Source: Limibacter armeniacum
GTDB lineage: Bacteria > Bacteroidota > Bacteroidia > Cytophagales > Flammeovirgaceae
Direction: 5' to 3'
Length of the DNA: 64,000 nucleotides
NCBI RefSeq assembly: GCF_036880985.1
Contig: NZ_JBAJNO010000008.1
Coordinates: 558,001-622,000, forward strand
Below, piece after piece: positions 16,548 through 25,004 of the stretch (position 1 is the first letter of the stretch; each line of letters starts with the position of its first letter). The notes beneath the pieces are model-generated. The model was given only the letters and a program-made list of their open reading frames with translations, searched no databases and was not told where the DNA came from. A program made the translations under genes and the position numbers.

Positions 16548-16602
16548 CTAGAAGTACAATTCATGTACTAAAAATACAATATTTTAACCAGCGTCAGATT
16601 CT

Positions 16603-19560
16603 TTAAAAATTACTATTCGCTAATTGTTCAAATGGAGGCGTTTCAGTAAAGTCTTTCTGACTGTCAAGCATATCACGGATGACAGTTCCGAAGAATTGTT
16701 CTGCAAAAGCGATAAACTCTTTTCTGTCAGTAGGTTCATCTGCTAATTTATATTGGACAAAACCGTCTGAAAGCTTTCTGAAGAAATAGAATCCTGCCTG
16801 AACCTGACAGTTTTTGGTGTCAAACCCTACTGGTAATTTCATATGTTGAAGATTCCCATGTTCAAGGTTCTGAATCAGAATGTATTTATACGCCAGTAGC
16901 TGTACAATTTTCTCTTTCTCGGGATCATGAAGGAGGTCACTCCAAGTATTGGCATTGAGCTTTTCTTTCAGGTATGAACCTGTCTTGTAATCCACGACAC
17001 GGATGGTGTGGTTGCCAATAATGTCAATACGGTCAGCCATACCTGCAAGCCTGAAAGGGATAGAAGTTCCATCAGGAAGAGGAATGTGGATCGTATGGTC
17101 ATGGAATGTCTCTTGTGCTACCAAGTAGAACCCAGCTTCTTTATCTCGTTGTAAGGACATGAAATTAAAGACTAGACGCTCAGCCACTTTTTTCAAAAGA
17201 TAGTTTTTGCCGTAACTCATATCTTTATTCCTCACATCCTTGTCATGGCTATTGGCAGAAACGTAGCTGAGGGCATCTGAAATGGTCTTCCCTTTGGTCA
17301 TGGCATCGAGGTCTTCACGGCTAATGACCTGTCCTACCTGATGCTTGAAAAGCTGCTCGATAGTCTCGTGCAACAAGGTACCAAAAGTTCTATAATCCAA
17401 ACTTTCTTCAAGTTCCTCGCCTTCCTGTATGCCTAATACCCTCATCTCCAAAAACTCCAATGGATTACGGATGTATCGGTTGATAAGTGATGGGCTAAAG
17501 CCTTTTCTTATCTGTTCTTTCAATAGTTCAACAATGGCAGCATCCTTTTCAATGCGATACCCTTCCTGTTCAGTGAGGTCAGGAAGTTCAAGCTCCAGTA
17601 ATTTCTTTTCAACAGAAATCTTGTATTCAGGGAAGCAAGCCAATTCTTCCTGTAACTGTACCAAGAATCGGCTGATTTCCCCACCATCCTTATTGGCGGT
17701 AGGGTCAGTGTGAATCAGGGTAATCTTTTTGGCTCTGTGAAAGAGTCTATAGAAGGTGTAGGCGAAAGCAATGTCATTGTGTTTGTAAGTAGGCATACCT
17801 GACTGTACCCTTAAGTCATAAGGAATGATAGATTCTGCCACCTTTTTCATAGGCAATTTGCCCTCATTGCATGAAAGGATAATAACGTGCTCAAAGTCCA
17901 ATGCACGGCTTTCGAGCATACCCATTATTTGAAGAGGAGCGATAGGTCTGCCTGTAAACGGAATGCTGACATTTTTCAGCAATTCCATCATCAGAAGCCT
18001 GAAGGTTTGAATAGAAAGCTGTTCCTTTCGTGCAGACAGAATATCCTGAAGGCGTGTAAGGGTTGTAAAGAACTTCATCAATAGCTCATTCTCGAAGCTT
18101 TGCCCTTCTTCCTTATCATATAATTTGAGTGGGTCTTCTCTTCTTCTGAATACATCCACAAGAGCTTCTGTTAATGCCATTAGTTGGTCAATCGCCTTGC
18201 GGTAATTTTTATTCCATGATTGGAAAATGGCTTCATAAAGTGGCATGCTATCCCCCCAACTGACAACTTTACCAAGAGGCATAAAAATCAGTCCCTGTTC
18301 TGTGATTTCCTTTTGAATGCCTTCCGCAATTTCACGGTATTCTTTGGAGGTGTTGGAGTATTGGAAATAAGGGTGCCTTACGATGTTCAGTATATCTTTA
18401 AAATAAGCACACATTACGCCATCCTTTTCTTTCAAGCCATCCTGCATTTTGAAGATTGCTTGAATCAAATCAAAAAGAGGAGTGTGTTGAAACGCAATAC
18501 CCATGGTGATGTTGGTCTTGTCGGCCAATTGCGTGCCATCAGGCATCTCTATATCAGGCAATGAATACAGTAGTGGGTTCAGCAAGCTTTCATCAGGTAA
18601 TAGAATTCCTGTATGGTTGATGGTAGTGGAGAATCGTCGGCATTCATCCTGATCAGACAGGTTTTGCTGAAGTATTTGTCCAACTAACTTTGCTTGCGTT
18701 GGATTACTGCTGACCGTGATAATTTCTACCTGTTTCTCTTCCTGACCAATGTATTTAAGCTGAAGGTCAGGATGATCCTTGGCAAATGAGTTTTCAAATT
18801 GACGAAGGAAATGTCCTGCTTCATGTTCTGTATTGTCAAGGTAAAACCTGTCAGCGTCGAAGTAATGCTCTGTCAGTTTCATTTTGGTCAGGCGTTCCAT
18901 CATCTGTTGCTCTACAGTAGAGACCTGGCTGAATCCTGCAAAAACTACTTTCTTGATACCTAACTCCTTGACAGCATCCTCAAGCCTGTTGTAAGCTTGC
19001 CTGAAAGCCAAACCACCATAAGCAATTCCCTTCTTTTCCAGTTTCGCTCGAAAATTCCAATAGGTTTTGGACAGGTTCTCCCAAAATGCGAAGAACTCCG
19101 TCAATGATTTAGACTGACGCTCTTTTAGGGTTTCAGGTTCAGTTCCTAACTCTTCAGCCCAGCGTTCGATTGCTTTGATATCGTGGAGTTGGGTGAACAT
19201 TTCTTCTGTTTGCTGCTCGTTGAGGTTGTTGTCAATCATATTGAAATCTCGGAGCATGGAGTTGCCTAGAGGAGCAAACTTTTCAAGCGTCACTTCAGGT
19301 TCTAGTTCCCGATAAGTTTCAAAAAGCTCAAACAGGAGGGTTACTCCATCCGCTTTTTGCAAATTACTGAGCTGTTTGGCAAAACCTTCCATAGAAAGAA
19401 TAGCAGGAGAGAAGATGGTGTTCTCCATCACTTCACCTAGATACTGCTTGAAATACATACAGGCCCGCCTTGAAGGCAAAACGATGTAAAGTTCACTCAG
19501 TTGTTCTTTGTGTTGATGATAGACTTTTTGGGCTACTTCTCTCAGAAAAATTTCTTTCAT
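16603..19560 (-). CDS. AddB-like PD-(D/E)XK nuclease, 985 aa
   Basis: A large cytoplasmic protein with an N-terminal helicase-like half (IVLPSRRACMYFKQYL near residue 27, in place of a normal Walker A) and a C-terminal PD-(D/E)XK nuclease: SLINRYIRNPLEFLEMRVLG, FGTLLHETIEQLF, then VVDYKTG with Asp857 and Lys859, and VQLLAYKY. This matches the AddB/RexB-type subunit that with AddA resects double-strand breaks for recombination. The Bacteroidota members lack a clear ATPase motif, as here. No AddA partner is in the window. It lies downstream of folC on the same strand with a 90-bp gap. Confidence 0.82.
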   Translation of the reverse strand: MKEIFLREVAQKVYHQHKEQLSELYIVLPSRRACMYFKQYLGEVMENTIFSPAILSMEGFAKQLSNLQKADGVTLLFELFETYRELEPEVTLEKFAPLGNSMLRDFNMIDNNLNEQQTEEMFTQLHDIKAIERWAEELGTEPETLKERQSKSLTEFFAFWENLSKTYWNFRAKLEKKGIAYGGLAFRQAYNRLEDAVKELGIKKVVFAGFSQVSTVEQQMMERLTKMKLTEHYFDADRFYLDNTEHEAGHFLRQFENSFAKDHPDLQLKYIGQEEKQVEIITVSSNPTQAKLVGQILQQNLSDQDECRRFSTTINHTGILLPDESLLNPLLYSLPDIEMPDGTQLADKTNITMGIAFQHTPLFDLIQAIFKMQDGLKEKDGVMCAYFKDILNIVRHPYFQYSNTSKEYREIAEGIQKEITEQGLIFMPLGKVVSWGDSMPLYEAIFQSWNKNYRKAIDQLMALTEALVDVFRRREDPLKLYDKEEGQSFENELLMKFFTTLTRLQDILSARKEQLSIQTFRLLMMELLKNVSIPFTGRPIAPLQIMGMLESRALDFEHVIILSCNEGKLPMKKVAESIIPYDLRVQSGMPTYKHNDIAFAYTFYRLFHRAKKITLIHTDPTANKDGGEISRFLVQLQEELACFPEYKISVEKKLLELELPDLTEQEGYRIEKDAAIVELLKEQIRKGFSPSLINRYIRNPLEFLEMRVLGIQEGEELEESLDYRTFGTLLHETIEQLFKHQVGQVISREDLDAMTKGKTISDALSYVSANSHDKDVRNKDMSYGKNYLLKKVAERLVFNFMSLQRDKEAGFYLVAQETFHDHTIHIPLPDGTSIPFRLAGMADRIDIIGNHTIRVVDYKTGSYLKEKLNANTWSDLLHDPEKEKIVQLLAYKYILIQNLEHGNLQHMKLPVGFDTKNCQVQAGFYFFRKLSDGFVQYKLADEPTDRKEFIAFAEQFFGTVIRDMLDSQKDFTETPPFEQLANSNF

Positions 19561-19615
19561 GGTCTTTTTAGTATTAAGGAAAGAGACTAGCGGTGGAATT
19601 CAAAATATTCCCAAC

Positions 19616-19659
19616 ATCTCAAGTCTCCAACCTTATCTATAATCTATTATTTATAACTC
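19616..19659. repeat. Degenerate copy of an intergenic repeat
   Basis: ATCTCAAGTCT followed by ATAATCTAT repeats, in the gap between folC and the nuclease gene, resembles (reversed) the element before each exbD gene at 22480-22505 and 22951-22976. Confidence 0.45.
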
Positions 19660-20937
19660 ATTTACTTCTGCCACTACAAAAGTGCTTCCTCCTATAAAAA
19701 TCAGGTCTTGTGGATTGGCATGTTGCTTGGCTGCTTCTATTGCCTGATTGACGTCAGGAATAACAATACCGCTCAGCCCATGTTGAGTAGCTGCTTTCTG
19801 TAACACTTCAGCATCCAATCCTCTTGGAACATTAGGTTTGCAGAAATAGTAGGTGGCATCTTTTGGAAATAGTGGAAGTACTTTTTTCAAGTCTTTTTCA
19901 ATCACTACACCAAGTACCATATGAAGGTGCTCAAATTCCTGATGGTTAAGCTGCTCCAGAATATAAGTCAATCCCCCTTCATTGTGTCCTACATCACAGA
20001 TGATTGTAGGTTGCGTACTGATTTGTTGCCAACGGCCTTTGATGCCTGTTAGTGACACTACTTCAGAAAAGCCAGTACGGATATGTTCCAAGGTGATAGG
20101 TGTAGGCAGTTTGGGATTGAGCATTTCAATCAGTTGTAATACACCCAGTACATTTTTGTATTGATAATAGCCACTGAGTCCCAAAGTCACCTTTTCAAGA
20201 AAAGGGATATTTTCTTTTTGGATAGACACCTCATTAAGAGCATCTGTTTTTGTCAAGCTGTAATAGTCTGAAGCAAAAGCAATGTCAGCTTGAAGTGAGG
20301 TAGCTTTCTCTTCAAAAAGGGCTCTGATTTCTTCCTGTGATTCGCTGATGGCTACAGGTATATGCTGCTTGATGATACCAGCCTTTTCAGCTGCAATAGC
20401 TTGAATTGTATCACCCAAAATATCCGTATGGTCCATACTGATATTTGTGATCAGGCAAGCTTCAGGCGTGATGATATTGGTTGAGTCAAGTCTGCCTCCC
20501 AATCCTACTTCAATTACGGCATAGTCTACCTTTTCTTCTGCAAAATGATTGAAAGCCATTGCTACAGTCATCTCAAAGAAAGAAGGCTTGATTTGCTCCA
20601 AAGTTTGCTGATTCTTTTCCACAAACGCAATCACCTTGTCTTCTGGAATACTTTCTCCGTTGATACGGATGCGTTCTGTAAAGCTTTTCAGGTGAGGAGA
20701 AGTATAAAGTCCCACTTTATAACCTGCTGCTTGAAGAATCGCAGCGGTGAAGTGGGATGAGCTACCTTTGCCGTTGGTGCCTGCAATATGAATGGATTTG
20801 AACTTGTTATGCGGATTGTCCAATGCATGGCACAATGCAATTGTGTTAGACAGATCTTTCTTGAGTGCAGCTGCTCCAACCCGTTGGAACATCGGCAACT
20901 GATTATACATATAGTCGAGAGCTTGCTCGTATGTCAT
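19651..20937 (-). CDS. folC: Folylpolyglutamate/dihydrofolate synthase
   Basis: 428 residues. The enzyme adds L-glutamate to dihydropteroate (making dihydrofolate) or to folates, using ATP, in the cytoplasm. The Mur-ligase-type ATP loop IAGTNGKGSSSH lies at about 51-62, followed by GLYTSPHLKSFTERIRING, EVGLGGRLDSTNII and ITNISMDHTDILGDT, all hallmarks of FolC. The C-terminal glutamate-ligase domain has the conserved DVGHNEGG. It lies downstream of the tonB cluster, as in many Bacteroidota, but a terminator at 21018-21064 stands between them. Confidence 0.93.
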   Translation of the reverse strand: MTYEQALDYMYNQLPMFQRVGAAALKKDLSNTIALCHALDNPHNKFKSIHIAGTNGKGSSSHFTAAILQAAGYKVGLYTSPHLKSFTERIRINGESIPEDKVIAFVEKNQQTLEQIKPSFFEMTVAMAFNHFAEEKVDYAVIEVGLGGRLDSTNIITPEACLITNISMDHTDILGDTIQAIAAEKAGIIKQHIPVAISESQEEIRALFEEKATSLQADIAFASDYYSLTKTDALNEVSIQKENIPFLEKVTLGLSGYYQYKNVLGVLQLIEMLNPKLPTPITLEHIRTGFSEVVSLTGIKGRWQQISTQPTIICDVGHNEGGLTYILEQLNHQEFEHLHMVLGVVIEKDLKKVLPLFPKDATYYFCKPNVPRGLDAEVLQKAATQHGLSGIVIPDVNQAIEAAKQHANPQDLIFIGGSTFVVAEVNEL

Positions 20938-21017
20938 ATTTTTAGAACCTAGAAGTCAGATGCTAGAGCCAAGGTAGGCCCATTTTTTATTTGAATTTCT
21001 TTGATCAATACCAAAAA

Positions 21018-21064
21018 TGGCTGAACAGCAAATTTAGGCAATGTGCCCGCATTCTGTTCAGCCA
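21018..21064 (-). terminator. Terminator of the TonB cluster
   Basis: TGGCTGAACAG pairs with CTGTTCAGCCA (perfect 11 bp) around a 25-nt loop. The A5 at 21013-21017 gives a U-run on the minus-strand transcript. Confidence 0.75.
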
Positions 21065-21096
21065 TCTTCAATTTTTTAGAAAGGGAAAGTCTCTTT

Positions 21097-22047
21097 TTAT
21101 CGTGCCGTAATGATAAATGTGATTCGACCAACGGTATAGCCTGCCACCTCAGTGTCCAATTCAGTTGGCATAAAGATCAGTTCTTTGACTGCCTCTTCAT
21201 AGTAAGTAGCTACAGCTCTTGATACAGAACGGAAAACCGTTTTGACACCCACTACTTCACCTACTTCGTCAATCTGAACTTCAATGACTACCTTACCTGT
21301 TTCAGTAGATTCGTCATTCACGACAGGGGCATCAACCCATTTCCAGCCTGGCATATCCAAGGCTGCTCCGCCACTACCTTTTCCACCTTTGTCAAGAATT
21401 GCCTCAGCATTGATATTACCTTCTTTGCTGCCTGCATCCCCAACACCTTCTTTGGCTGACCCATTATTGTTGGCTTTATTCTCGTCAGCAGTTCCGTTAG
21501 AACCAGACTCTTTTGGTTTTGGCAATAAGGCTGACTCATCTACAGTGCTACTATTGTCTTTTTTGACAGGGTCCTCCGGTACTTTTTCAGGCGTGTCTGC
21601 CTGCTTGTCTTTAGCAGGTTTAGCATCGTCCATCTGTACATCAGACTCAGCGTCTTTTACAGTATTGACAGCATCAGGTGTTTTAGAGATTTCCTCTTGC
21701 TTGTCTTCAATTGGTTTTGGTTGTGATTTTTGTTCAGGAATTGGTTTTTCCTCATCCTGTTTTGGTTTCACCTCCTCATTGACGCTTTCCTTTGGCTTTG
21801 CCTCATCCAAACTCTTGTTGTCATTTGGTGGGGCTTTGGATTGCGTTGATTCCGAGCCGCCAATCAAGTCGTTCTCACCCAGATTCACCTCAATGCCATA
21901 AACTGGTTTTGGAGGATCTGGCGGAGACCAAACAATTGTATATAAGGCAAGAAAGAACAAGCCAACATGCACCAATATTGTAGCAATGATGCCTGCTGCT
22001 TTAGCTTTCTTTTCTTTCCTTTTGTTATCGTCATTATATCCTTCCAT
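21097..22047 (-). CDS. tonB: TonB-like energy transducer
   Basis: 316 residues. There is a short cytoplasmic head (rich in Lys), one membrane segment (about 17-38, with the HVGLFFLALY helix including the His that TonB proteins carry), then a long Pro/Asp/Lys/Glu-rich periplasmic spacer (about 50-230), and a C-terminal TonB domain from about 245 (VVIEVQIDEVGEVVG... YEEAVKELIFMP). It links the proton motive force harnessed by ExbB/ExbD to outer-membrane receptors. It is the last gene of the ExbB-ExbD-ExbD-TonB run, 36 bp after the second exbD. Confidence 0.87.
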   Translation of the reverse strand: MEGYNDDNKRKEKKAKAAGIIATILVHVGLFFLALYTIVWSPPDPPKPVYGIEVNLGENDLIGGSESTQSKAPPNDNKSLDEAKPKESVNEEVKPKQDEEKPIPEQKSQPKPIEDKQEEISKTPDAVNTVKDAESDVQMDDAKPAKDKQADTPEKVPEDPVKKDNSSTVDESALLPKPKESGSNGTADENKANNNGSAKEGVGDAGSKEGNINAEAILDKGGKGSGGAALDMPGWKWVDAPVVNDESTETGKVVIEVQIDEVGEVVGVKTVFRSVSRAVATYYEEAVKELIFMPTELDTEVAGYTVGRITFIITAR

Positions 22048-22083
22048 AAGAAGAAAGTCGTATTTGATGTGAAATTACAGTGA

Positions 22084-22479
22084 TTAATCAGGTTTGGCAG
22101 CAATACTTACTTTTGCTTTCAGCCTAGCTGCCATACTTGCTACATCTACTACCTTGGTGGCAGGAGCGTCCTTGTCAGCCGTGATTACAACTGAGCCTTC
22201 CTGCGTGTTGGGCAATACTGTTTTCAGTTCTTCTTCCAAGTACTCATAAGGAACTTGGACTTCATTGACAAAGTATTGATTATCATTGGTAATGCTGATG
22301 TACACCTTTGGAACTACCTTTGGCGGTGCCGGACGGCTAGTTGGAAGCGTAATTGGCAGACCGGAAGGTGTTACGAAATTAGAAGTCAGCATAAAGAAGA
22401 CCAGCAACAGGAAGATCATGTCCGTCATGGAAGACATGTTGAATGATGGGTCAATCTTGTTTTCCGGTTTCAGTCCCAT
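22084..22479 (-). CDS. exbD: ExbD/TolR biopolymer transport protein (second copy)
   Basis: 131 residues. One N-terminal membrane helix carries the essential Asp in SSMTDMIFLLLVFFML; a periplasmic domain follows (VYISITNDNQYFVNEVQVPYEYLEEEL). With ExbB it forms the proton-driven stator that energises TonB. Its first 45 residues and about 26 bp of upstream sequence are almost the same as in the neighbouring exbD, while the rest differs strongly. Paired exbD genes are normal in this phylum. Confidence 0.92.
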   Translation of the reverse strand: MGLKPENKIDPSFNMSSMTDMIFLLLVFFMLTSNFVTPSGLPITLPTSRPAPPKVVPKVYISITNDNQYFVNEVQVPYEYLEEELKTVLPNTQEGSVVITADKDAPATKVVDVASMAARLKAKVSIAAKPD

Positions 22480-22505
22480 GTGTTATAGATTTTAGACTCG
22501 AGATA
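22480..22505 (-). repeat. Duplicated leader before exbD copy 2
   Basis: GTGTTATAGATTTTAGACT-C-GAGATA matches 22951-22976 with a single base change. It joins directly to the start codon in both cases. Confidence 0.75.
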
Positions 22506-22551
22506 GGTGTTGTTGAGTAATTGAATACTCCGTTCCTGTGTCTCTGGTCTC

Positions 22552-22950
22552 TTATTTACTTGGAGTAATACTTACCTTAGCTTTTAGTTTTGAGGCAAGA
22601 CTGGCGATATTCACCAGATTCTGGACAGGTACACCTTCTGCGACAGTCAGAATAATCAGCCCATCTTTTTCGGGTAATAATCCTGACAGTTCATCCTCTA
22701 CATACTCGAAGGGTACTGCTTTTTTGTTGACGTAGTACTTGTCTCCTCTGCGGAGGCTGACCGTTACCTTAACCGTTTCCTTAGGCTTTTCAGTCTTCGT
22801 TTTCTTGTTTGTCGGAACGGAGATCGGCAAGCCGGCAGGTGTTACGAAATTGGAAGTCAGCATAAAGAACACGAGCAACAGGAAAATCATGTCCGTCATA
22901 GAGGACATATTGAACGTAGGATCAATCTTGTTTTCCGGTTTTAGTCCCAT
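22552..22950 (-). CDS. exbD: ExbD/TolR biopolymer transport protein (first copy)
   Basis: 132 residues with the same layout as the second copy: the Asp-bearing helix SSMTDMIFLLLVFFML, then a periplasmic domain with VKVTVSLRRGDKYYVNKKAVPFEYVEDEL. Two different ExbD proteins may form a mixed stator with one ExbB. It lies 70 bp after exbB, with a 12-bp-stem hairpin in the gap. Confidence 0.92.
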   Translation of the reverse strand: MGLKPENKIDPTFNMSSMTDMIFLLLVFFMLTSNFVTPAGLPISVPTNKKTKTEKPKETVKVTVSLRRGDKYYVNKKAVPFEYVEDELSGLLPEKDGLIILTVAEGVPVQNLVNIASLASKLKAKVSITPSK

Positions 22951-23000
22951 GTGTTATAGATTTTAGACTTGAGATATCAGTATTTAGGTATCTCAAGTCT
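22951..23000 (-). repeat. Duplicated leader plus intercistronic hairpin
   Basis: 22951-22976 is the leader repeated before the other exbD. Part of it, AGACTTGAGATA (22965-22976), pairs perfectly with TATCTCAAGTCT (22989-23000). The hairpin lies between exbB and exbD and may protect or separate the transcripts. Confidence 0.7.
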
Positions 23001-23020
23001 TATGTCTTTAGTGTTAGATC

Positions 23021-23677
23021 TTAGTTTGGTTTCTGCAACAGGTCAATGAATTCGATGGTAGTTACCTCCATATTGTGTACTACCTCTTCAATCTGTCTTA
23101 CCAAAAAGTTGTAGCTGATATATGCTGCAATTCCCACCAACAGACCACCTGCTGTGGTTACCATAGCACCATAGATACCTTCAGAAAGCAACTTAGGGCT
23201 AACAGACCCTTCTTCCTGTGAAATTGCAATAAAGGCAGTGATCATACCGATTACGGTACCAAAGAAACCGATCATCGGGGCTGCACCTGAGATCATACCC
23301 AACAGGCTGACGTTTTTCTCAAGGTGGTAAAGCTCGATCTTACCTACATTTTCGATAGAAACCTCAATGTTTTTCAGAGGAGAAGTGATGTGGTCAAGAC
23401 CTGCTTTCAGCATCTTAGCCATTGGTGTACTTTCCTTACGGCAGTAAGCTTTTGCAGCTTCAATATCACCTTTCAGTACTGATGAGTTTACATTGTCCAG
23501 CAGTTGTCTAGGCTCTTTTTTAGCCTTGCTGATGACAACCATTCTTGTTACAAAAATATAGACTGTAATGATGGACATAACGCCCAACACAGCCATCGTC
23601 CACCCGCCTTTCTGAACCAGGTCAACGATTGAGATCGCATCTAGTGCCTCTTCCTGTAGTGCCGCTAATAATGTCAT
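23021..23677 (-). CDS. exbB: ExbB/TolQ/MotA proton-channel protein
   Basis: 218 residues. Membrane helices lie at about 27-48 (GGWTMAVLGVMSIITVYIFV), 125-150 (GMISGAAPMIGFFGTVIGMITAF) and 170-195 (YGAMVTTAGGLLVGIAAYISY), with a cytoplasmic loop between the first two. The G-x-x-x-T-V-x-G-M motif and the Thr-rich last helix are typical of ExbB/TolQ. It forms the pentameric channel of the TonB motor. It is the first of four consecutive genes exbB-exbD-exbD-tonB. Confidence 0.93.
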   Translation of the reverse strand: MTLLAALQEEALDAISIVDLVQKGGWTMAVLGVMSIITVYIFVTRMVVISKAKKEPRQLLDNVNSSVLKGDIEAAKAYCRKESTPMAKMLKAGLDHITSPLKNIEVSIENVGKIELYHLEKNVSLLGMISGAAPMIGFFGTVIGMITAFIAISQEEGSVSPKLLSEGIYGAMVTTAGGLLVGIAAYISYNFLVRQIEEVVHNMEVTTIEFIDLLQKPN

Positions 23678-23744
23678 GGTTTTATTGTTATGCTTTTAAT
23701 ATGAGATGTTGAATCAAATTTTTGTCCAATTTTGAGTAGGTGTA

Positions 23745-24863
23745 TCAGAATTTCCAAACCCAAGCACCTTTGAAATCTTGTTCGATGCTGCTCAGTTCGC
23801 TATTGGCAGAGCCTTGGTCTGTGAAGTCAGCTACCGATACCCTGTATTTGCCATTGTACTTGATGATTTTGCTTTCCTGATGTCCTTTAGCCTTGTATTG
23901 TTTCTGAGCTCTGGAAGCATTGGCTTCTGTTGTGAAACTAGAAACAATGATATAATACCTGCCTGTACGGCTGATGATTGGACCATCGGTTGTAACACTT
24001 GGTCTTGCTTTCTGTACAACAGGCTCAGGCTTTTCTTCTACCTCTTCAGTTGCGGTACTGCTATATTCCTCATCAGTAGTTTCACTGCTGGTAGTCTCAA
24101 AGCTTTCGTCTGATGTCGTTTCTTCACCAAATGAAGTATAGTCAGTACTGTCTCCAGCAGTTGCTAGCTCTTCTGTAGAAGAGGCTCCTTCAGAAGGCTG
24201 TGTTGTTTCAGATAGTGCAACATTGTCTGTGGTGTCATTTCCCATCAGTTTATCGTACGCCGAAGGATTGAAGAAGAAATAGATACCCAGTGCTGCAATG
24301 AAAATCAGTGGTACAGCCAGCCAGTAAATCAAGTTGTTGTTTCTTTGGTCTTCTTCATCGTCATTATAGCCCGGTGAAGAAGGTGTAGGCATATTCTGTT
24401 GAGGAGGCGTTGTCGCCCTGTATTCATCAACATCAGATTCTTCCTCAATGATAGGAGAAGCCGTGATTTTAGGAAGCCCAAAGCTATCAGGCAATACATT
24501 TTCCTCATCCAATTGGTGGAAGAGCAATCTGCCACCTAAACCGCCTTTGAAATAACCCAATCCTTTGATGCGGGCAATGTCACCAGTTTGCACCTGCTGC
24601 ATAATACTGCTGACAAACAACTCCACTTGCATCCTAACCTCAGTCAGGTCTGCGTGTTCTTTATCTGAAATGAACTTGACAATGGATACATCCGGATCGA
24701 GGTTAACATCTTCAGTAAACTCAATATCCGCATGTGGTGGTGTAATCATGTTTCCGGCGTCACTTACCTCTGCGCCAGCTTCTCGTGAAGAAAAGGTTCC
24801 TAGTCCAGGTATTGCAGCAATACCCTGCTCCACTAATGCTTCCTTAATAAAGTTTGCAATCAT
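23745..24863 (-). CDS. HU-like / SPOR-domain membrane protein
   Basis: 372 residues. Residues 1-130 resemble the CCDC81-type HU domains of Bacteroidota (IKEALVEQGIAAIPGLGTF, then GDIARIKGLGYFKGG). One membrane helix lies at about 178-198 (YWLAVPLIFIAALGIYFFF). A Ser/Thr/Glu-rich spacer leads to a C-terminal SPOR domain (about 297-372: RYYIIVSSFTTEANASRAQK... YRVSVADFTD), which binds denuded peptidoglycan glycan strands. The layout places a nucleic-acid-binding-like fold in the cytoplasm and the SPOR domain in the periplasm. It precedes exbB in the same cluster. Whether the HU-like part binds DNA is not shown. Confidence 0.85.
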   Translation of the reverse strand: MIANFIKEALVEQGIAAIPGLGTFSSREAGAEVSDAGNMITPPHADIEFTEDVNLDPDVSIVKFISDKEHADLTEVRMQVELFVSSIMQQVQTGDIARIKGLGYFKGGLGGRLLFHQLDEENVLPDSFGLPKITASPIIEEESDVDEYRATTPPQQNMPTPSSPGYNDDEEDQRNNNLIYWLAVPLIFIAALGIYFFFNPSAYDKLMGNDTTDNVALSETTQPSEGASSTEELATAGDSTDYTSFGEETTSDESFETTSSETTDEEYSSTATEEVEEKPEPVVQKARPSVTTDGPIISRTGRYYIIVSSFTTEANASRAQKQYKAKGHQESKIIKYNGKYRVSVADFTDQGSANSELSSIEQDFKGAWVWKF

Positions 24864-25004
24864 CGCTATTGATTTGTAGTGCCAGTTGTTAGTTTTTTTA
24901 CCGAGTGACGGGAGTTTAATTTAGGTTAAGTAGTAATGACAGACCAATAATCCGCCCTTCGGTAATTCCAGCATTATTCCAACAAAAATATATAATAGAC
25001 AGCC

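Noticed and set aside
21284-21901. 205-codon plus-strand frame opposite tonB
   Set aside because: It mirrors the Pro/Asp/Lys/Glu-rich spacer of TonB, giving a low-complexity Ser/Leu-rich product with no start context or promoter.
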